DNA of 64,000 nt from positions 496,001-560,000 of the forward strand of contig NHZP01000004.1 of NCBI GenBank assembly GCA_003313425.1, given 5' to 3'. The position numbers and the translations under genes were made by a program. Source of the DNA: Pseudopyrenochaeta lycopersici. Taxonomy: Eukaryota > Ascomycota > Dothideomycetes > Pleosporales > Pseudopyrenochaetaceae. This document shows positions 21,347-32,841 of the stretch, one piece after another (position 1 is the stretch's first letter; each line of letters opens with the position of its first letter). A model generated the notes under the pieces. The model saw nothing but the letters and a program-made list of their open reading frames with translations, was not told the DNA's origin and did not search any database.

Positions 21347-23469
21347 ATGGGGTTCCTCAACGACCATACCGTTCTCTCAACACTAGCATCTCTCCTAGTG
21401 ATATGGATTTTAGGAAAAGTTTTCAAGGTCCTGAAGGAGCGCAAGCGTTTCCAGCAATTGGTGAGTTTGGCTTTAATACATCGCCACGATCTCCAAATTC
21501 GTCTCAGTCCTAGACAGGGATTGATCATATATGAGGAAGCTGCCCAAGGCTTTGGCCGTGAATGACTATAGCTGCGAATACTGCCCATGTGTACCTACAT
21601 TATAGGTGACTGACAACATCTAGCCCGGTCCACCATGCAACCTCTTTCTCGGCCACCTCATTTCTGTGGGGAAAGTCGCCGTCAAGCTGCCACAACGTGC
21701 TCATCCCCACCTCCTCGTCGCTAATTTGATGAGAGAGTACGACTTGCCACCCATCTTTTACTTGGACAATCGACCAGCGTCATCTATTGTAACGATGGTC
21801 ATCGCAGACCCGTTCGTCTTACTTGCTTCAAACTTGTCTAGCACGCTAATGTGTTACAGGGAAGTGGCTCGGGAAATCTCAGAATCCGGCATGCCGAAAC
21901 ACCCATCGCTCACAGAAGTCATCGAGCCATTGGCAGGGAAAAGGAATATACGTAAGTGCTCAGGTACAAATTATGAATAGAGCCTGCACTTATCTGGTAC
22001 AATCTGTACAGTTACTACGGAAGGCCTGCTTTGGAAGAAATGGAGGAGCGTATTCAACCCTGCTTTCTCAATCCAGCAAGTTGTCAGTCAAGTGCCTGTC
22101 ATTGTAGAATGCGCCCAAGCATTCGTAAAACTTCTTGACCATCATGCAACAGCAGATCATGTCTTCAGGTTGGAAGAGGACACTACCAAAATCACAATCG
22201 ACGTCATTGGACGAGTCGTTTGTGATCACGACTTCAAAACACTGACCACAAGCAACGATTTCATGGAGACAATGAGAAATACACTCTCTTGGATGCCGGA
22301 TGTTCGTAAGTATCAACTTATTAGCTGCATATGAGAACACATGCTGATTTAAGCCCTTCCCCCGCAGAGTCATTGAATCCTTGGCACCGCAATCACCCAT
22401 TGAGACCCATCATGTGGAAGTACTACAGTAAGTGTCTATTTTCGAGAGCACATGGAGATTACGCTGACAATCCACCCGCTTAGAATGGAAAATGGACAAG
22501 TATATTGGCAAGGTGCTTGATGAACGTTTCGCGGTGCGAGATGCTAGTCTGCCTAGAAAGAAGAAACAGAAGACTGGAATTGATCTAGCTCTAGAGGAAT
22601 ACTTCAAGGAGAATGGGCAGGATATCAACCCACAAGACGTTACCATGGATGCCGAGTTTCGCAAGTTCGCTATCGATAATCTGCTCATCCTGCTGTTTGC
22701 TGGACATGACACAACGGCGTCCACACTTTGCTATTGGTAAGTCAGGCTATCAGGCTCGCAGTCCCGGGTTTTGGATCACAATAGTTGCTGACTGTGTACC
22801 AACTTCAGCTATCACTTGTTACAAAGGCATCCGGATAAGCTTGCAAAGGTCCGCGAGGAATTGGATGAAATTTTCGGGGCAGGTGTTAGCGCCACCCAGC
22901 AGCTCAAGGACAACCCGTATCTGGTGAACCAGTGCGAGTACACACTTGCTGTTATCAAAGAGGTCCTGAGACTATGGCCACCAGCCTCTGGTGTCCGAAT
23001 AGGGCAAAAGGGATACTTCGTCAACGATCCAATAAGTGGAGAGATGCTACCGACCGAAGGATTCAATGTCTGGACAGTCTCAATATGCATGGGCCGAAGT
23101 GCGAAGATATGGGGCCCCGATGTCGACGAATTTAAGCCCGAACGCTTTCTTCCCGAGAACGCAGATAAAGTCCCACCGAATGCCTGGCGACCGTTTGAAA
23201 AGGGCCCCAGGAATTGCATCGGTCAAGAGTTGGCTTTGATTGAGATGAAGGTAGTGCTCGCGCTAACAATTCGAGAATTCGACATTAGAGCCGCGTACAA
23301 TGAACTGAGCACGCTTAGTGACGATGGTAGTCTTTGGTCGAAGGACCATAGTTTCCGTAAAGGCCCTCAACAGGTTTTTGGGGACGACATGTACCAAATT
23401 CTCTTAGCGGCGGCTAAGCCACGTGAGGGAATGCCGGCCAGAGTGACAAGAAGGCAGATGCAGGCTTGA
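21347..23469 (+). CDS. Cytochrome P450 monooxygenase, CYP59-like
   Basis: Seven exons: 21347..21460, 21624..21811, 21860..21951, 22012..22305, 22368..22427, 22484..22736 and 22809..23469, giving 553 aa. An N-terminal membrane anchor (LASLLVIWIL) precedes the Pro-rich hinge PGPPCNLFLGHL. The I-helix oxygen motif AGHDTT is at 322-327, the ExxR motif EVLR at 385-388, and the heme loop FEKGPRNCIG at 463-472 with Cys470 as iron ligand. The region after the hinge (LPQRAHPHLL..YDLPPIFYLD) resembles CYP59 enzymes such as StcS/AflN, but the substrate is unknown. Intron 2 is 48 nt, frame-neutral, with the uncommon donor gttcgt. No polyketide or terpene backbone gene is nearby. Confidence 0.88.
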
Positions 23470-23919
23470 GGCCTTGGTGCCAGGACTTCCGCTTTTAGCA
23501 TGAATATCCTCCATGTTCTTTTGCTACAAGAAGTCTGCAAGTTTGTAGAGCCGTGGAATCAGAGCTCTATCCGCGGTGATGGATACATCAGGGGGATTAT
23601 GAGGGCAGATTGTGCGGTACGAGCAACTGTGAAGAGCTGACTCGATGGAGGGTATGTATATGATTAACTTTGGTAAATCAAAATTGCTTTGTGAAGTTGA
23701 AAATCGAGCTGTCAAGATTCTTGAAGCTCCGCACTTCATTTTGGAGGAGATTCATTTTGCCGGTGAACGCACCAATCAGGCACTTAGGACGCAACGCGTG
23801 CATCTCATGACGCTCGACAGGACTCTCGTTCCTCACAAACCAACCTTCGTCATTACGGCGACCTTCTGCTTCTGTGATGGCTTCTAGAAAAATTTATTAG
23901 ATCCTTCCACGTAGAGGAC
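23470..23919. other. Intergenic region, no gene recognised
   Basis: This lies between the P450 and acid phosphatase genes on the plus strand. An 80-residue plus-strand frame at 23645..23887 has no recognisable motif. Confidence 0.5.
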
Positions 23920-25495
23920 ATGCATTATGTATCACCCGCCGTTTTTTCTGCACTCGTTCTGAGCTGCATTGCATTCATGCTATTTCACCTGTTCAGCCAA
24001 AGTATCGATATGCGTTTTCAGACAGCAATTGCTCCGTTAATATTGGGCCCCTTAGTCAAAGGAGCGATTATAAATAATGCTGCGGTGGATTTGGGTTGGT
24101 ATGCGCCCCAAAAAAGTTGGATCAATGATCTTGGGCTGGTCATGAATGGGACCGGAACGCATGGCTTTGTGTTTCATGGCTCTCAATTACCCCGTGGAAT
24201 AGAGTACGGGACGTACAATTGGTGTAATATGCCGCATGTGAGAAAAGAAGAGTACGTAAGGGCGGCGGAGGAGTTTGAATTGGTGTATGTGGAAGTGTAA
24301 GTTTTGGCCCACCTGAGTGTTGGTAGCATTTACTTATGATGACAGAATTCATCGACATCATAAGAGGACGCCATATGCATCAAACACGTTTCCGAAGGAG
24401 TCTTACGGATGGCAGTGCGATGATCAAGGCCTCTTTTATTACGGACAGCCGCTCACCCCCACTGGGAACACATCAAGCACAACATACTGGAGTGTATATA
24501 CTAGCGAAGCAAACCCATTCGCGCAAACTGGCTTCAATGGTTCTTGCCAATTTCCACAAATCACCAGGGAAGGCCTAGACGACTCGTGGCAGCATGGCAA
24601 AGACCTCTACGGTGTCTATCACGACCTTCTCGGGTTTCTACCGAAAGACATTGGCGATAAAGTCACCTACCGCGTCACCAATAATGTTATCACTAGTCAA
24701 GTTGCCGGCATGGTCCTCAACGGGATGTATGCACCGAAGGCAGACGTCCCTCTTCGCATCCAGCCTACTGGTATCGACTCTCTCGAACCGCAATACTCCT
24801 GTCCCAAGGCCTCGTCTTTGTATAGCTCCTATGGTGTCGGCAGTACAGCATCAAATTGGACCGTACACTTGACCGCGGCAAAGCCGCTTTTCAAATCTTT
24901 GGATGCCATCTCTGGCATCGCTAGCGACAACACTGAGTGGCACAAGTCCTTCGATCACTACTATGACAATCTTTCTGCTAGACAATGCCATGCCAAAGCT
25001 CTACCCTGCAGCATCAACGATGGGGGCTCGTGCGTTACGCAAGAGCAAGCTAATACCGTTTATCGCCTTGGGCAGTACGAATACTCATTCATTTATCGCG
25101 ACAGTCCAAAGAGCCTACAGGCAGCAGTAGGTTCATATGGCGTTTTCTTGGCCGAGCTCGCCCAGCACATCCGCGGTGCCGTCTCACATACGTCTCCCAT
25201 CATCTACCGGCACAATGTCGCGCACGACGGCTCTGTCTCACGACTACTCAGTATCTTACAAATCGAGCAGATGGTCTGGGTGGGCATGGGCTCTGAAGTT
25301 GTTTTCGAAATTTATTCCAAGAAAGGCCATAGTGGGAAGAAATACATTCGCATCCTTTGGGGCGGCCAGGTCCTCAGAAGCTCAAACCCGAGTCTTGGAA
25401 AGGTTGACATGTTGCCGCTAGATACGTTCTTAGGGTATTTGGATGGCCTTGTTGGACAGCGTGCGAGTAAAGTTGTAGAGTTCTGCAAGTCGTAA
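23920..25495 (+). CDS. Histidine acid phosphatase family protein, membrane-anchored
   Basis: Exons are 23920..24296 and 24346..25495, joined in phase 2 across a 49-nt intron (gtaagt..gacag), giving 508 aa. A hydrophobic segment near residues 8-27 (FSALVLSCIAFMLFHLF) looks like a signal anchor. The catalytic motif at residues 129-135 is RHHKRTP, a variant of RHGxRxP with His for Gly. The second catalytic motif, AHDGS, places the proton-donor His-Asp at 419-420. Several Cys and N-x-S/T sites (for example NTSS, NGSC, NWT, NLS) suggest a lumenal or extracellular catalytic domain. The branch resembles fungal acid phosphatase-like proteins and 2-phosphoxylose phosphatase. The substrate is unknown. 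Confidence 0.83.
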
Positions 25496-26099
25496 AGCTA
25501 GAAAGTGATTACTAAATCAAGGATTCATTCGAGAGCTCTTACTGGTACTGCCTCAATCGCGTAATTCAAATACCATTTTAGTCCTTCAGCCTAGCTGAGA
25601 AACGTTCCCGCGGCTGCCAACTCCTCCAAACGCCCTCCCAGGATTAACGCACAAATCATCTCCATCCATTAACTAATCCACGCGCCTTACCTAAGCCCTC
25701 CACATGCCTAGAACCCTGCTTATGAGACCAGGGCCGAGTTGCACACACATTAACACTCAACACATTCGTAGCTACGTTCAATACGCGAGATGCATGTAAG
25801 CTGCTGTCATCGTGCGCGTAGCCAATGAGCGGCGAGGGATTAGACTAGCGGCTGAACTTTAGCAAAGCAGAGAAGAGGGGCTTTGTTTGTATATGGAAAA
25901 GCTGCCTACGCGATAAGGCATCATTCTTGGGTCGATTTGGAATGAGGGGCAGCTGGAGAAGCTGGGAAGTTGGAAGGATGGGGAGAGAGGGTATATAATC
26001 AATAGAGGCGCGTTGCAGAAGCTCCACATAGCTTTCGATCTCAGGACTTTGATTGATTATATTTCAGAACTTGACTAACCGCTAGCATATTCTTGTACA
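25496..26099 (+). promoter_or_regulatory. Promoter region of the catalase-like gene
   Basis: This intergenic stretch between two plus-strand genes contains a good TATA element (tatataa, 25992..25998), 102 bp before the ATG at 26100. No coding signal was seen. Confidence 0.5.
25992..25998 (+). promoter_or_regulatory. TATA box
   Basis: The sequence tatataa lies 102 bp upstream of the catalase-like start codon, at a distance that leaves room for a short 5' leader. Most other genes here lack such a clear element, so this one may be inducible. Confidence 0.5.
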
Positions 26100-27176
26100 A
26101 TGCCTCTCTCAACAGACCCACAGATCCTCGAGACCAGTAATGGCCTTGTGAACGTCCTTCGCGGCGCAGCTGGCGATGCTCCGCACAGCTTCAGACCAGG
26201 TTCGCAGCCTTTCCTTGCGTTACTCGTTCCCCATTCCTTTCTTCGTATGTCTAACAAAAATTCAATTTTAGCACACGCAAAAGGCCATCTCCTTACTGGC
26301 ACTTTCACACCCTCGGCTGAAGCTGCCAGCCTGACATCAGCACCACATTTCAACGCCTCCTCCACACCGATAACCGTCCGCTTCTCCTCCTCAACCGGTT
26401 TCCCGCAAATCCCAGACACGGATGCGAATGCCAATCCGCGGGGCATCGCAGTCAGGTTCCACCTACCCGATGTCAATGGCAGGCGCGCACACACAGATAT
26501 CATTGCGCACTCGACCAAGTTCTTTCCCACTAGGACTGGAGCTGATTTCCTAGAGTTTTTGAAAGCGGCGACAGGACCAAATGCTGCGGAGGCAGTGCCT
26601 GAGTTTCTGGGAAGGCATCCAGAGACGTTGAGGTTCTTGGGGGATCCGAAACCCAGCCCAGTCTCATTTGCCACGGAGAAGTTCTTTGGAGTGAATGCGT
26701 TCAATTATGTAAAGGATGGCAAAGTCACGGCGCTGCGGTATCGCATTGTGCCTGTTGCTGGCGAGCAGCATCTTGATGCCGAAGAGCTCAAGTCAAAGTC
26801 CGCTACCTACCTTTTCGACGAGTTCCCCAAGCGCCTGGAATCTGGACCCATCGAGTTCAAACTACTCGCCCAGATCGCGGAGGAAGGAGACGCCACAAAC
26901 AATGCGACTGAGATCTGGCCTGAGGAGAGAAAGATTGTTGAGCTTGGCCATATCAAGATCGAGAAGACGTTGGGCGATGCAGAGAGTCTCAAAGAGCAAA
27001 AGCACACCATCTTTGATCCGATCCCGAGGGTTGATGGTATTGAACCAAGCGATGATCCGCTGTTGGACGTACGCGCTAGCGTTTACCTGGTCTCGGGGAA
27101 ACAAAGGAGGGAGGCGAAGGATACTCCTTCAACAGGGGATGTTGCTCCTACAGAAGCAGCTAAGATTGCCACCTGA
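26100..27176 (+). CDS. Catalase-like heme peroxidase (SrpA-type minimal catalase)
   Basis: Exons are 26100..26199 and 26272..27176, giving 334 aa. The 72-nt intron (gttcgc..tttag) is frame-neutral; splicing yields FRPAHAKGHLLTGTF. This is about two-thirds of a monofunctional catalase and matches the short catalase-related subfamily. The distal His is His35 in AHAKG. The proximal heme ligand motif R-x3-Y is RASVY at 301-305. The middle reads VRFSSSTGFPQIPDTDANANPRGIAVRF, the equivalent of the catalase RFS..DTERDxRGFA region. The usual distal Asn segment is altered (TDIIAHSTKFFPTRTG), so peroxidase rather than high-turnover catalase activity is likely. There is no signal peptide and no clear PTS1 (C-terminus KIAT). 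Confidence 0.85.
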   Translation: MPLSTDPQILETSNGLVNVLRGAAGDAPHSFRPGSQPFLALLVPHSFLRMSNKNSILAHAKGHLLTGTFTPSAEAASLTSAPHFNASSTPITVRFSSSTGFPQIPDTDANANPRGIAVRFHLPDVNGRRAHTDIIAHSTKFFPTRTGADFLEFLKAATGPNAAEAVPEFLGRHPETLRFLGDPKPSPVSFATEKFFGVNAFNYVKDGKVTALRYRIVPVAGEQHLDAEELKSKSATYLFDEFPKRLESGPIEFKLLAQIAEEGDATNNATEIWPEERKIVELGHIKIEKTLGDAESLKEQKHTIFDPIPRVDGIEPSDDPLLDVRASVYLVSGKQRREAKDTPSTGDVAPTEAAKIAT

Positions 27177-30022
27177 GCAGTCTGTCAATAAGGTATTACC
27201 TTGGTGTATGGAAAGTCTTTGTTGTATCGATTAATGCACAAACGGTCGGCGTCGATGATAGGACATTGAATATTCCGAGATCATTATTAGGCACTAACCA
27301 GAACACCCTCAGAACCTCAGCTTTGAATTCGAGTTTGGTTGTTTCAGAGTGCTGCAGTTTTATGTGCTGTGTCAAACGTCCAAGCTCCTCATGCTTCATG
27401 AAGTGATAAACCTCATACAACTTCCTCTCCGCCGACGTGATGACATAAAACTCCAAGGGGGCTATTATGTGTCATCGACGACACTTTATCGTCATGTTCT
27501 CCCGTCAGTTTAGGAGGCTTGGACTTAATATTAGTTGTTCGGGGTCTTTCACCTCAAATTCCGGATTAGGTTCTTGGAGGCGAGAAGCCTGCATAGGATG
27601 AGCGTTTGTCAGACGATTCTGGCCTGCCTATTTTGGGTACTGATTGAGGGCTTGTAGCGTGAAAAAGCAAATCAAGACATTTAATGCGGTAACACACCTG
27701 TTATGAGGCTGAAAACTGATTGGCAAGGTTAGGATTCTGCCACGGTAGGCCGCATCAGACAAAGCTGGAAGCGAGCTGCAGCTCTAGGGAAGGATGCAAT
27801 GTCTGGTGGACCGTGCAGGTGAGAAGGGGGGTTCTGGGGGCTTACTGTAGGATGTGCATGAAGTGCTAGTCTTTCAGCCTTGGAATGCTTGACTGATGTA
27901 GGTAGAAGCATGAAGATGATGTGAGTAAGCTCCATGCCCGTTCAGCCATAAGCTATGCTTCAAAAGAACGCAACCACACTACCAACCTAAGTCAAATCGG
28001 TGGACGTCCTTGGTTTGGTCCTTCACGAACTACGCAGGAAGACCACTGGGACAGAATTTCCGGTAGCTCCAAAGGTTATTGATAATGGTACTGATGGCAA
28101 ATGTGACCGGCTCAATTGTAGCAATCCCTTGTCAACGGCTATGTATGACGCTATCAAGGATCGTGGATAACGCCAGCTCCAGGACGATGTCTACTAGAGG
28201 CAGTCGGAGCGACGTAGGGCGGCTGCGTTCGATTCAGCCACCTATGTTAGCGAGCGGATGCTCCGATCTTACAAAAAGAACGCTTTAATGTCGGTAGCTG
28301 CTCCGCCATGCTCGCTGGTACAAATTTAGCTAAACGATACTTTGTTCTTCTACCTCTGAATTCTCCGCACGTGGATGAGAGCAAAGGGGCTTTGTAAACC
28401 ACATGTGAGCTTCTTTGTGTTGGCAAAGTTTATCGCAGTATTGGGTGTACGAAGACCTGATCTGATAGGGCCACAAGTAGGCGAGATGGCACTAAAGATA
28501 CTTATAACACGCACGTTATGGGCACGAGACGAGGATTACCCGGATTTGGAGACGGGTATTGTGCGACTGGGCAATGGTAGCGCATACCTGTGCGGCGCTT
28601 CGGCATGTGGTAGGCGATGTGTTGCTTAAGCGCACACGCTGGATCCTTCGCTTGCAACCAGAAAGCCGTGTGTTGCGTCAGTACGACAAGGGGGCAGTCC
28701 ATTTGGAGTTGTGGAATAGCGATTGAAGAGGAGCCGGGCAGGAATGTAGATTACCGACCTTATTGCCCGATGTGTGGTGTGTGCAATGTAAGCAGTTTGG
28801 AGCAAATCCCAAAGAAGCAGGGATCCAACTGCGGACGACCCTGGGACGCCATGCCCGGTATCCCGGTTTCAAACACACCTCGCTAGGAAGATGTTTTGCG
28901 ATTCCTTGTTTGTATTTCAGGGTGCAGAGCGTGTCGAAGTGCGGGAGAAGATGACACGGGCCCCGCGGGAACGAGTGCAAAGCAGCGGGGAAAGCATGAC
29001 AGATCGGTGGGTCGCCTACCCCAACCTTGTCATTAACACTGCCCCCAAGCTTCCAAGCACACCCGCTGGTATGCTAATCGCAGCCACGGATGACTAGGTG
29101 GCCCCATCTGCGCATATCAGGATGCTGTCTGTACGCCATGTACCAGGGTGTGACAATCGTAGACTCCTGTTCGCAGAACCGACATGGCGGCTTACCGAGA
29201 CAAAGCCATTGCCAACGTCCACGAAGCCATGTGTCTCTGAACAGCTGTTGAGGCGTCTAGAGCTGCAAGAGTGAGCCCTATAGTTGGCGAGATAAAGGTT
29301 GGTGACAGTCTCATGTCGTTCTACCTCACTTTCACGCGGCTGTCAAGACATCTTGGTTCTCTTCCAGTACTTTCTGTTTTGCACTTCATGACACACGCCG
29401 TGGCCGACCACTTCACACCGCTGGCTGTACCTGGCTTACTCTTTTGACCAAGGTCGAGTCACACAACCCTGCATGCTGGTCCACTCGACATCCTTTTCTT
29501 ACCCCTTCAGTATTGTCCGACGTTGCACCCAAGGGCCATCGTCCTGCTTGTATTCCTCGCTAAATAGGGCTGTACCCGAGTTTCAAGAGCCATCTCAGCC
29601 TGCCACAACAGGCCTAGCTATATTTGGTCCTGGGAGAACATTGGCTCAAGCCTTAAGCTGGTACACATTCCTGGGCTGCTTTTACCTTCTAGTGCCTCTG
29701 CGAAACCTGCTTCGACTCGAGCGTCACTAGGAATCGATTACCATCCCTTCCGGAAGCTGCAACTTCCCCACAGGAGATCCCTGCGCTCTGACTTCTTTCC
29801 GGACCGCAACCATATCGTCACTTACTGCTCCACCAACTGCACCTTCATCGCTGTGCTCTGCGCTTCACCTACACTACGAGGCACTAACATTCACCGCCGT
29901 CGCCCCGACGCGGCCTCTAAAGCCGCATGCTCACTCCACCGCCGTGGCAACAACCTTGAGCTCATGTGCACCATTTTATACACATCTGGTAAGAACCACG
30001 GAGCACACATTGAAACACCAAC
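27177..30022. other. 2.8 kb gene-poor region
   Basis: This is the longest gap in the window. Open frames are short and on both strands, with no transposon, LTR or repeat signature. A cysteine-containing open stretch at 27991..28170 looks somewhat protein-like but has no start codon and no recognised family. The last few hundred bases should hold the GPCR promoter. Confidence 0.4.
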
Positions 30023-31718
30023 ATGGCCACAGCCTCAACTAGACCGTTGCCTGCTGGGAAGCTTCTCGCGATCGAAGTAGCCACAAGAACAACATCTGTA
30101 TTTTCCGTTGTGGGTTCGACCTTCATCATCAGCACCTTCGTATGCTTTCCATTTTTTCGTAAACCAATCAATCGCCTAGTCTTCTATGCTACATTTGGTA
30201 ATCTCCTTGCCAATGTGGCGACGTTGATGTCCACCTCGGGCATACCCAAGACGCCTGGCCAGCTCTCTGGACTCTGCGAGTTCCAGGGCGTCCTAATCCA
30301 ATGGTTCATGATGGCCGACTCACTATGGGTAAGGTGTTTCCGGCAATCTAGTTGGCCTTCCCTAATCAAGCATAGGTGCTTTGCATGGCTACCAATGTCT
30401 TTCTCGTCTTTTTTCACGGCTACGACTCTCAGCAGCTACGCCACTTAGAAAAATGGTACCTACTGTTCGCGTATGGTATACCAGCCATCCCCGCGCTGAC
30501 ATATGTGATTCTTGATCACACTGGACGTCGCGTCATTGGACCTGCAACGGTATGTCAACTTTAGTCTCCTCTTGAGTGACTCTGCTAATTTTGTAGCTCT
30601 GGTGTTGGGTCGCAAAGGATGTTGACTGGATGCGTATTACTTTCTTCTATGCCCCAGTCTGGTAAGCTTGGTTTTTGCTTGGTATTTCATGTACTGACAG
30701 AAGCTAGGATCGTTGTCTCCGCCACTCTTACTATCTACGTCGTGACTGGTCTAAGGATCTTCAAGAAACGTGCACAGCTCCGTTCTTTCTCGCGGCATTC
30801 AAAACAGCCCTCTACTGTGAGAAATTCTGGCACAATCGAAGAGAGCTCAGAAGATCCATTCACAGCCGGCAACAACATCATCGTAACGACACAGATCAAA
30901 TATGATGTTCAGCAAGATTCTATCTCACGGTGTGCCTCGCCCGAGGGGGACCACCAATCGATAAGCTCATTTTCGAGCACACACAATCTATCCAACATTA
31001 ATAAGGCTGAAGAACCTATGCCAGCGCCATCATCCGCCGCCCCCGCAATTCGCACTCATCAAGCACATCGAATTTCTGCGGAGTCTCAGAGCAGTGGAAA
31101 TGGACGGAACGGTTATAGGGCGACTGTCTTCGCTACCAATACTACTACAGAATCGGCAACGATGCGACCTGGGTCATCACCTGCTCGTCAACCTACCCGG
31201 ACCAGGACTGCTGAGGGCAATGCTGCGGCAATGGCCTATCTTAAGGTAGCCTTCCTCATGTTCGTAGCATTGTTCGTAGTCTGGGTCCCATCCACTGGTA
31301 TGTACAGTCTAATGTACAGATTACGTCAGAGACAATTTGCTCACGTCAGGATACAGTCAACAGACTATATCAGTTCGTCCACAAAGAACAGCCGAGCTTT
31401 GCTTTGAACATTATTTCTGCTATAGTCCTCCCACTTCAAGGCGCCTGGAATGCGACCATCTACATTTTCACCACGCGATCGGAGTGCAAGCAAGCGTATG
31501 GGCTCATCGTGGCGAGGCTCACTGGAGTAGCGCCCCAGTACCAACCACGCTCAGACACGTATCGAAAGGACACAATGACGAGTTCGCGAGAGACCCGAGA
31601 GTCTGACGCCGAAATCGCTTTGGACAACCTATACAAGCAAGGAGAGCGAGTGCGTCATTCTGAAGTGTCCAGCCCCGACAGTATGGCAGAAGCTAAACCT
31701 TGCCGCAACCGAGAATAA
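30023..31718 (+). CDS. cAMP receptor-like G protein-coupled receptor (class V, GprH-like)
   Basis: Five exons: 30023..30328, 30376..30549, 30597..30661, 30708..31297 and 31357..31718, giving 498 aa. Introns are 46-59 nt. Hydrophobic segments begin with VFSVVGSTFIISTFVCFPFF. NRLVFYATFGNLLANVAT, the loop SGLCEFQGVLIQWFMMADSLW, and FLVFFHGYDSQQLRHLEKWY are hallmarks of the Dictyostelium cAR / fungal GprH-type receptors. A long Ser/Thr-rich third cytoplasmic loop (about 150 residues, coded around 30780-31230) separates TM5 from TM6 (AYLKVAFLMFVALFVVWVPST). The C-terminal tail is polar. It sits in the plasma membrane and presumably signals through a heterotrimeric G protein. The ligand is unknown. 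Confidence 0.85.
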
Positions 31719-32841
31719 TCAACGGTGATGCACCGATGTTCCTCGACCTCGTTGTGCAACTGTGGCGTTTCAACAGTGGAACAAGCTTCCTTGCCTTATT
31801 GTCTACCACATACACAGTTTCCAGCCTTTTCCCACATGTACCATTTTGCGTTTTACCTTCTTGTATCTGCTTACTAGACGAATGCGTCTTGTTACGTACA
31901 TATTCTATCTTCCATCACATACATGTCGGCTTCGGCCATTCGGCGTTCATAGTTATTCAGTATGGCGGGAGATACCCAGGGCATATGGCGCACGGTGTTA
32001 TAGAAATACATCGCAGCTCGTGACTGAGCGTGTGATACTGCTATGCAGGATAGACTGGATGAGCGCTTGGCTGCATGGTCAGGAGTGCTCACAATTAACA
32101 GATTCGACTGCTTGATCTCTTCCTACATTGCGATTTTGGCCACAAACTTCACATGAGGGTTTCAAGCGAAACGTTGCGTGTGCTATGTGGTGAAGGATTG
32201 GTACCCGCTCTACAACCGAGTAGCCGCAGCTGTTGCCGATGCACGAAACGTACAAGGCGGACATGCAGATTCATACACGTCTGAGCCACAGGACCCGTAG
32301 TTTTATTCCCAAGCGCTCAGCAAGTGTCAGCAGTCCAGGGGCAATAAAATGTCCGACGGCCCTACTTTTCCCCGCCTCCTCGGTACCATTCTGTTGGTCA
32401 GACTGCTGATATACCCGCAGCAATTTACCATCACTTCATACACAGCATCGCGAAACTGAATGTTAGCCCAGTGGTAGCGATGCCCTCTGCAGCCTCCAAA
32501 GTCGATATGGACAGTATTCTTGGTTTACCGCTCCATTTAAGGTCCACGACTGGTACATATGTTAGCCTGAATCTCAGTGCCTAGGTACCCCGCTCCTTGT
32601 CGGCATTAGCGACTTGCTCCATAAGGAAGATTACCATAGTAGTAAGACTTCATAAGCGTGCCATCTTCAGGGCGATTGTAAGTCCAATTAGATGACAGTG
32701 AAGAATCAGGTGGCACATAAGAGACGGGAATAAAGTAGAGAAAAACGACATACAAAGAGACCGCTCTCGCCGCGCACGTATTCATATTCTCCCGGCCTCA
32801 CCCAGCTTACTACTATATTGATCGCCCCGTTTATCAGCATT
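31719..32841. other. Intergenic region, no gene recognised
   Basis: 1.1 kb between the GPCR and the next plus-strand SDR gene. Short frames without motifs are present on both strands. Confidence 0.5.

Noticed and set aside
21347..27176. Secondary-metabolite cluster around the P450
   Set aside because: No PKS, NRPS, terpene cyclase, transporter or cluster transcription factor in reach.
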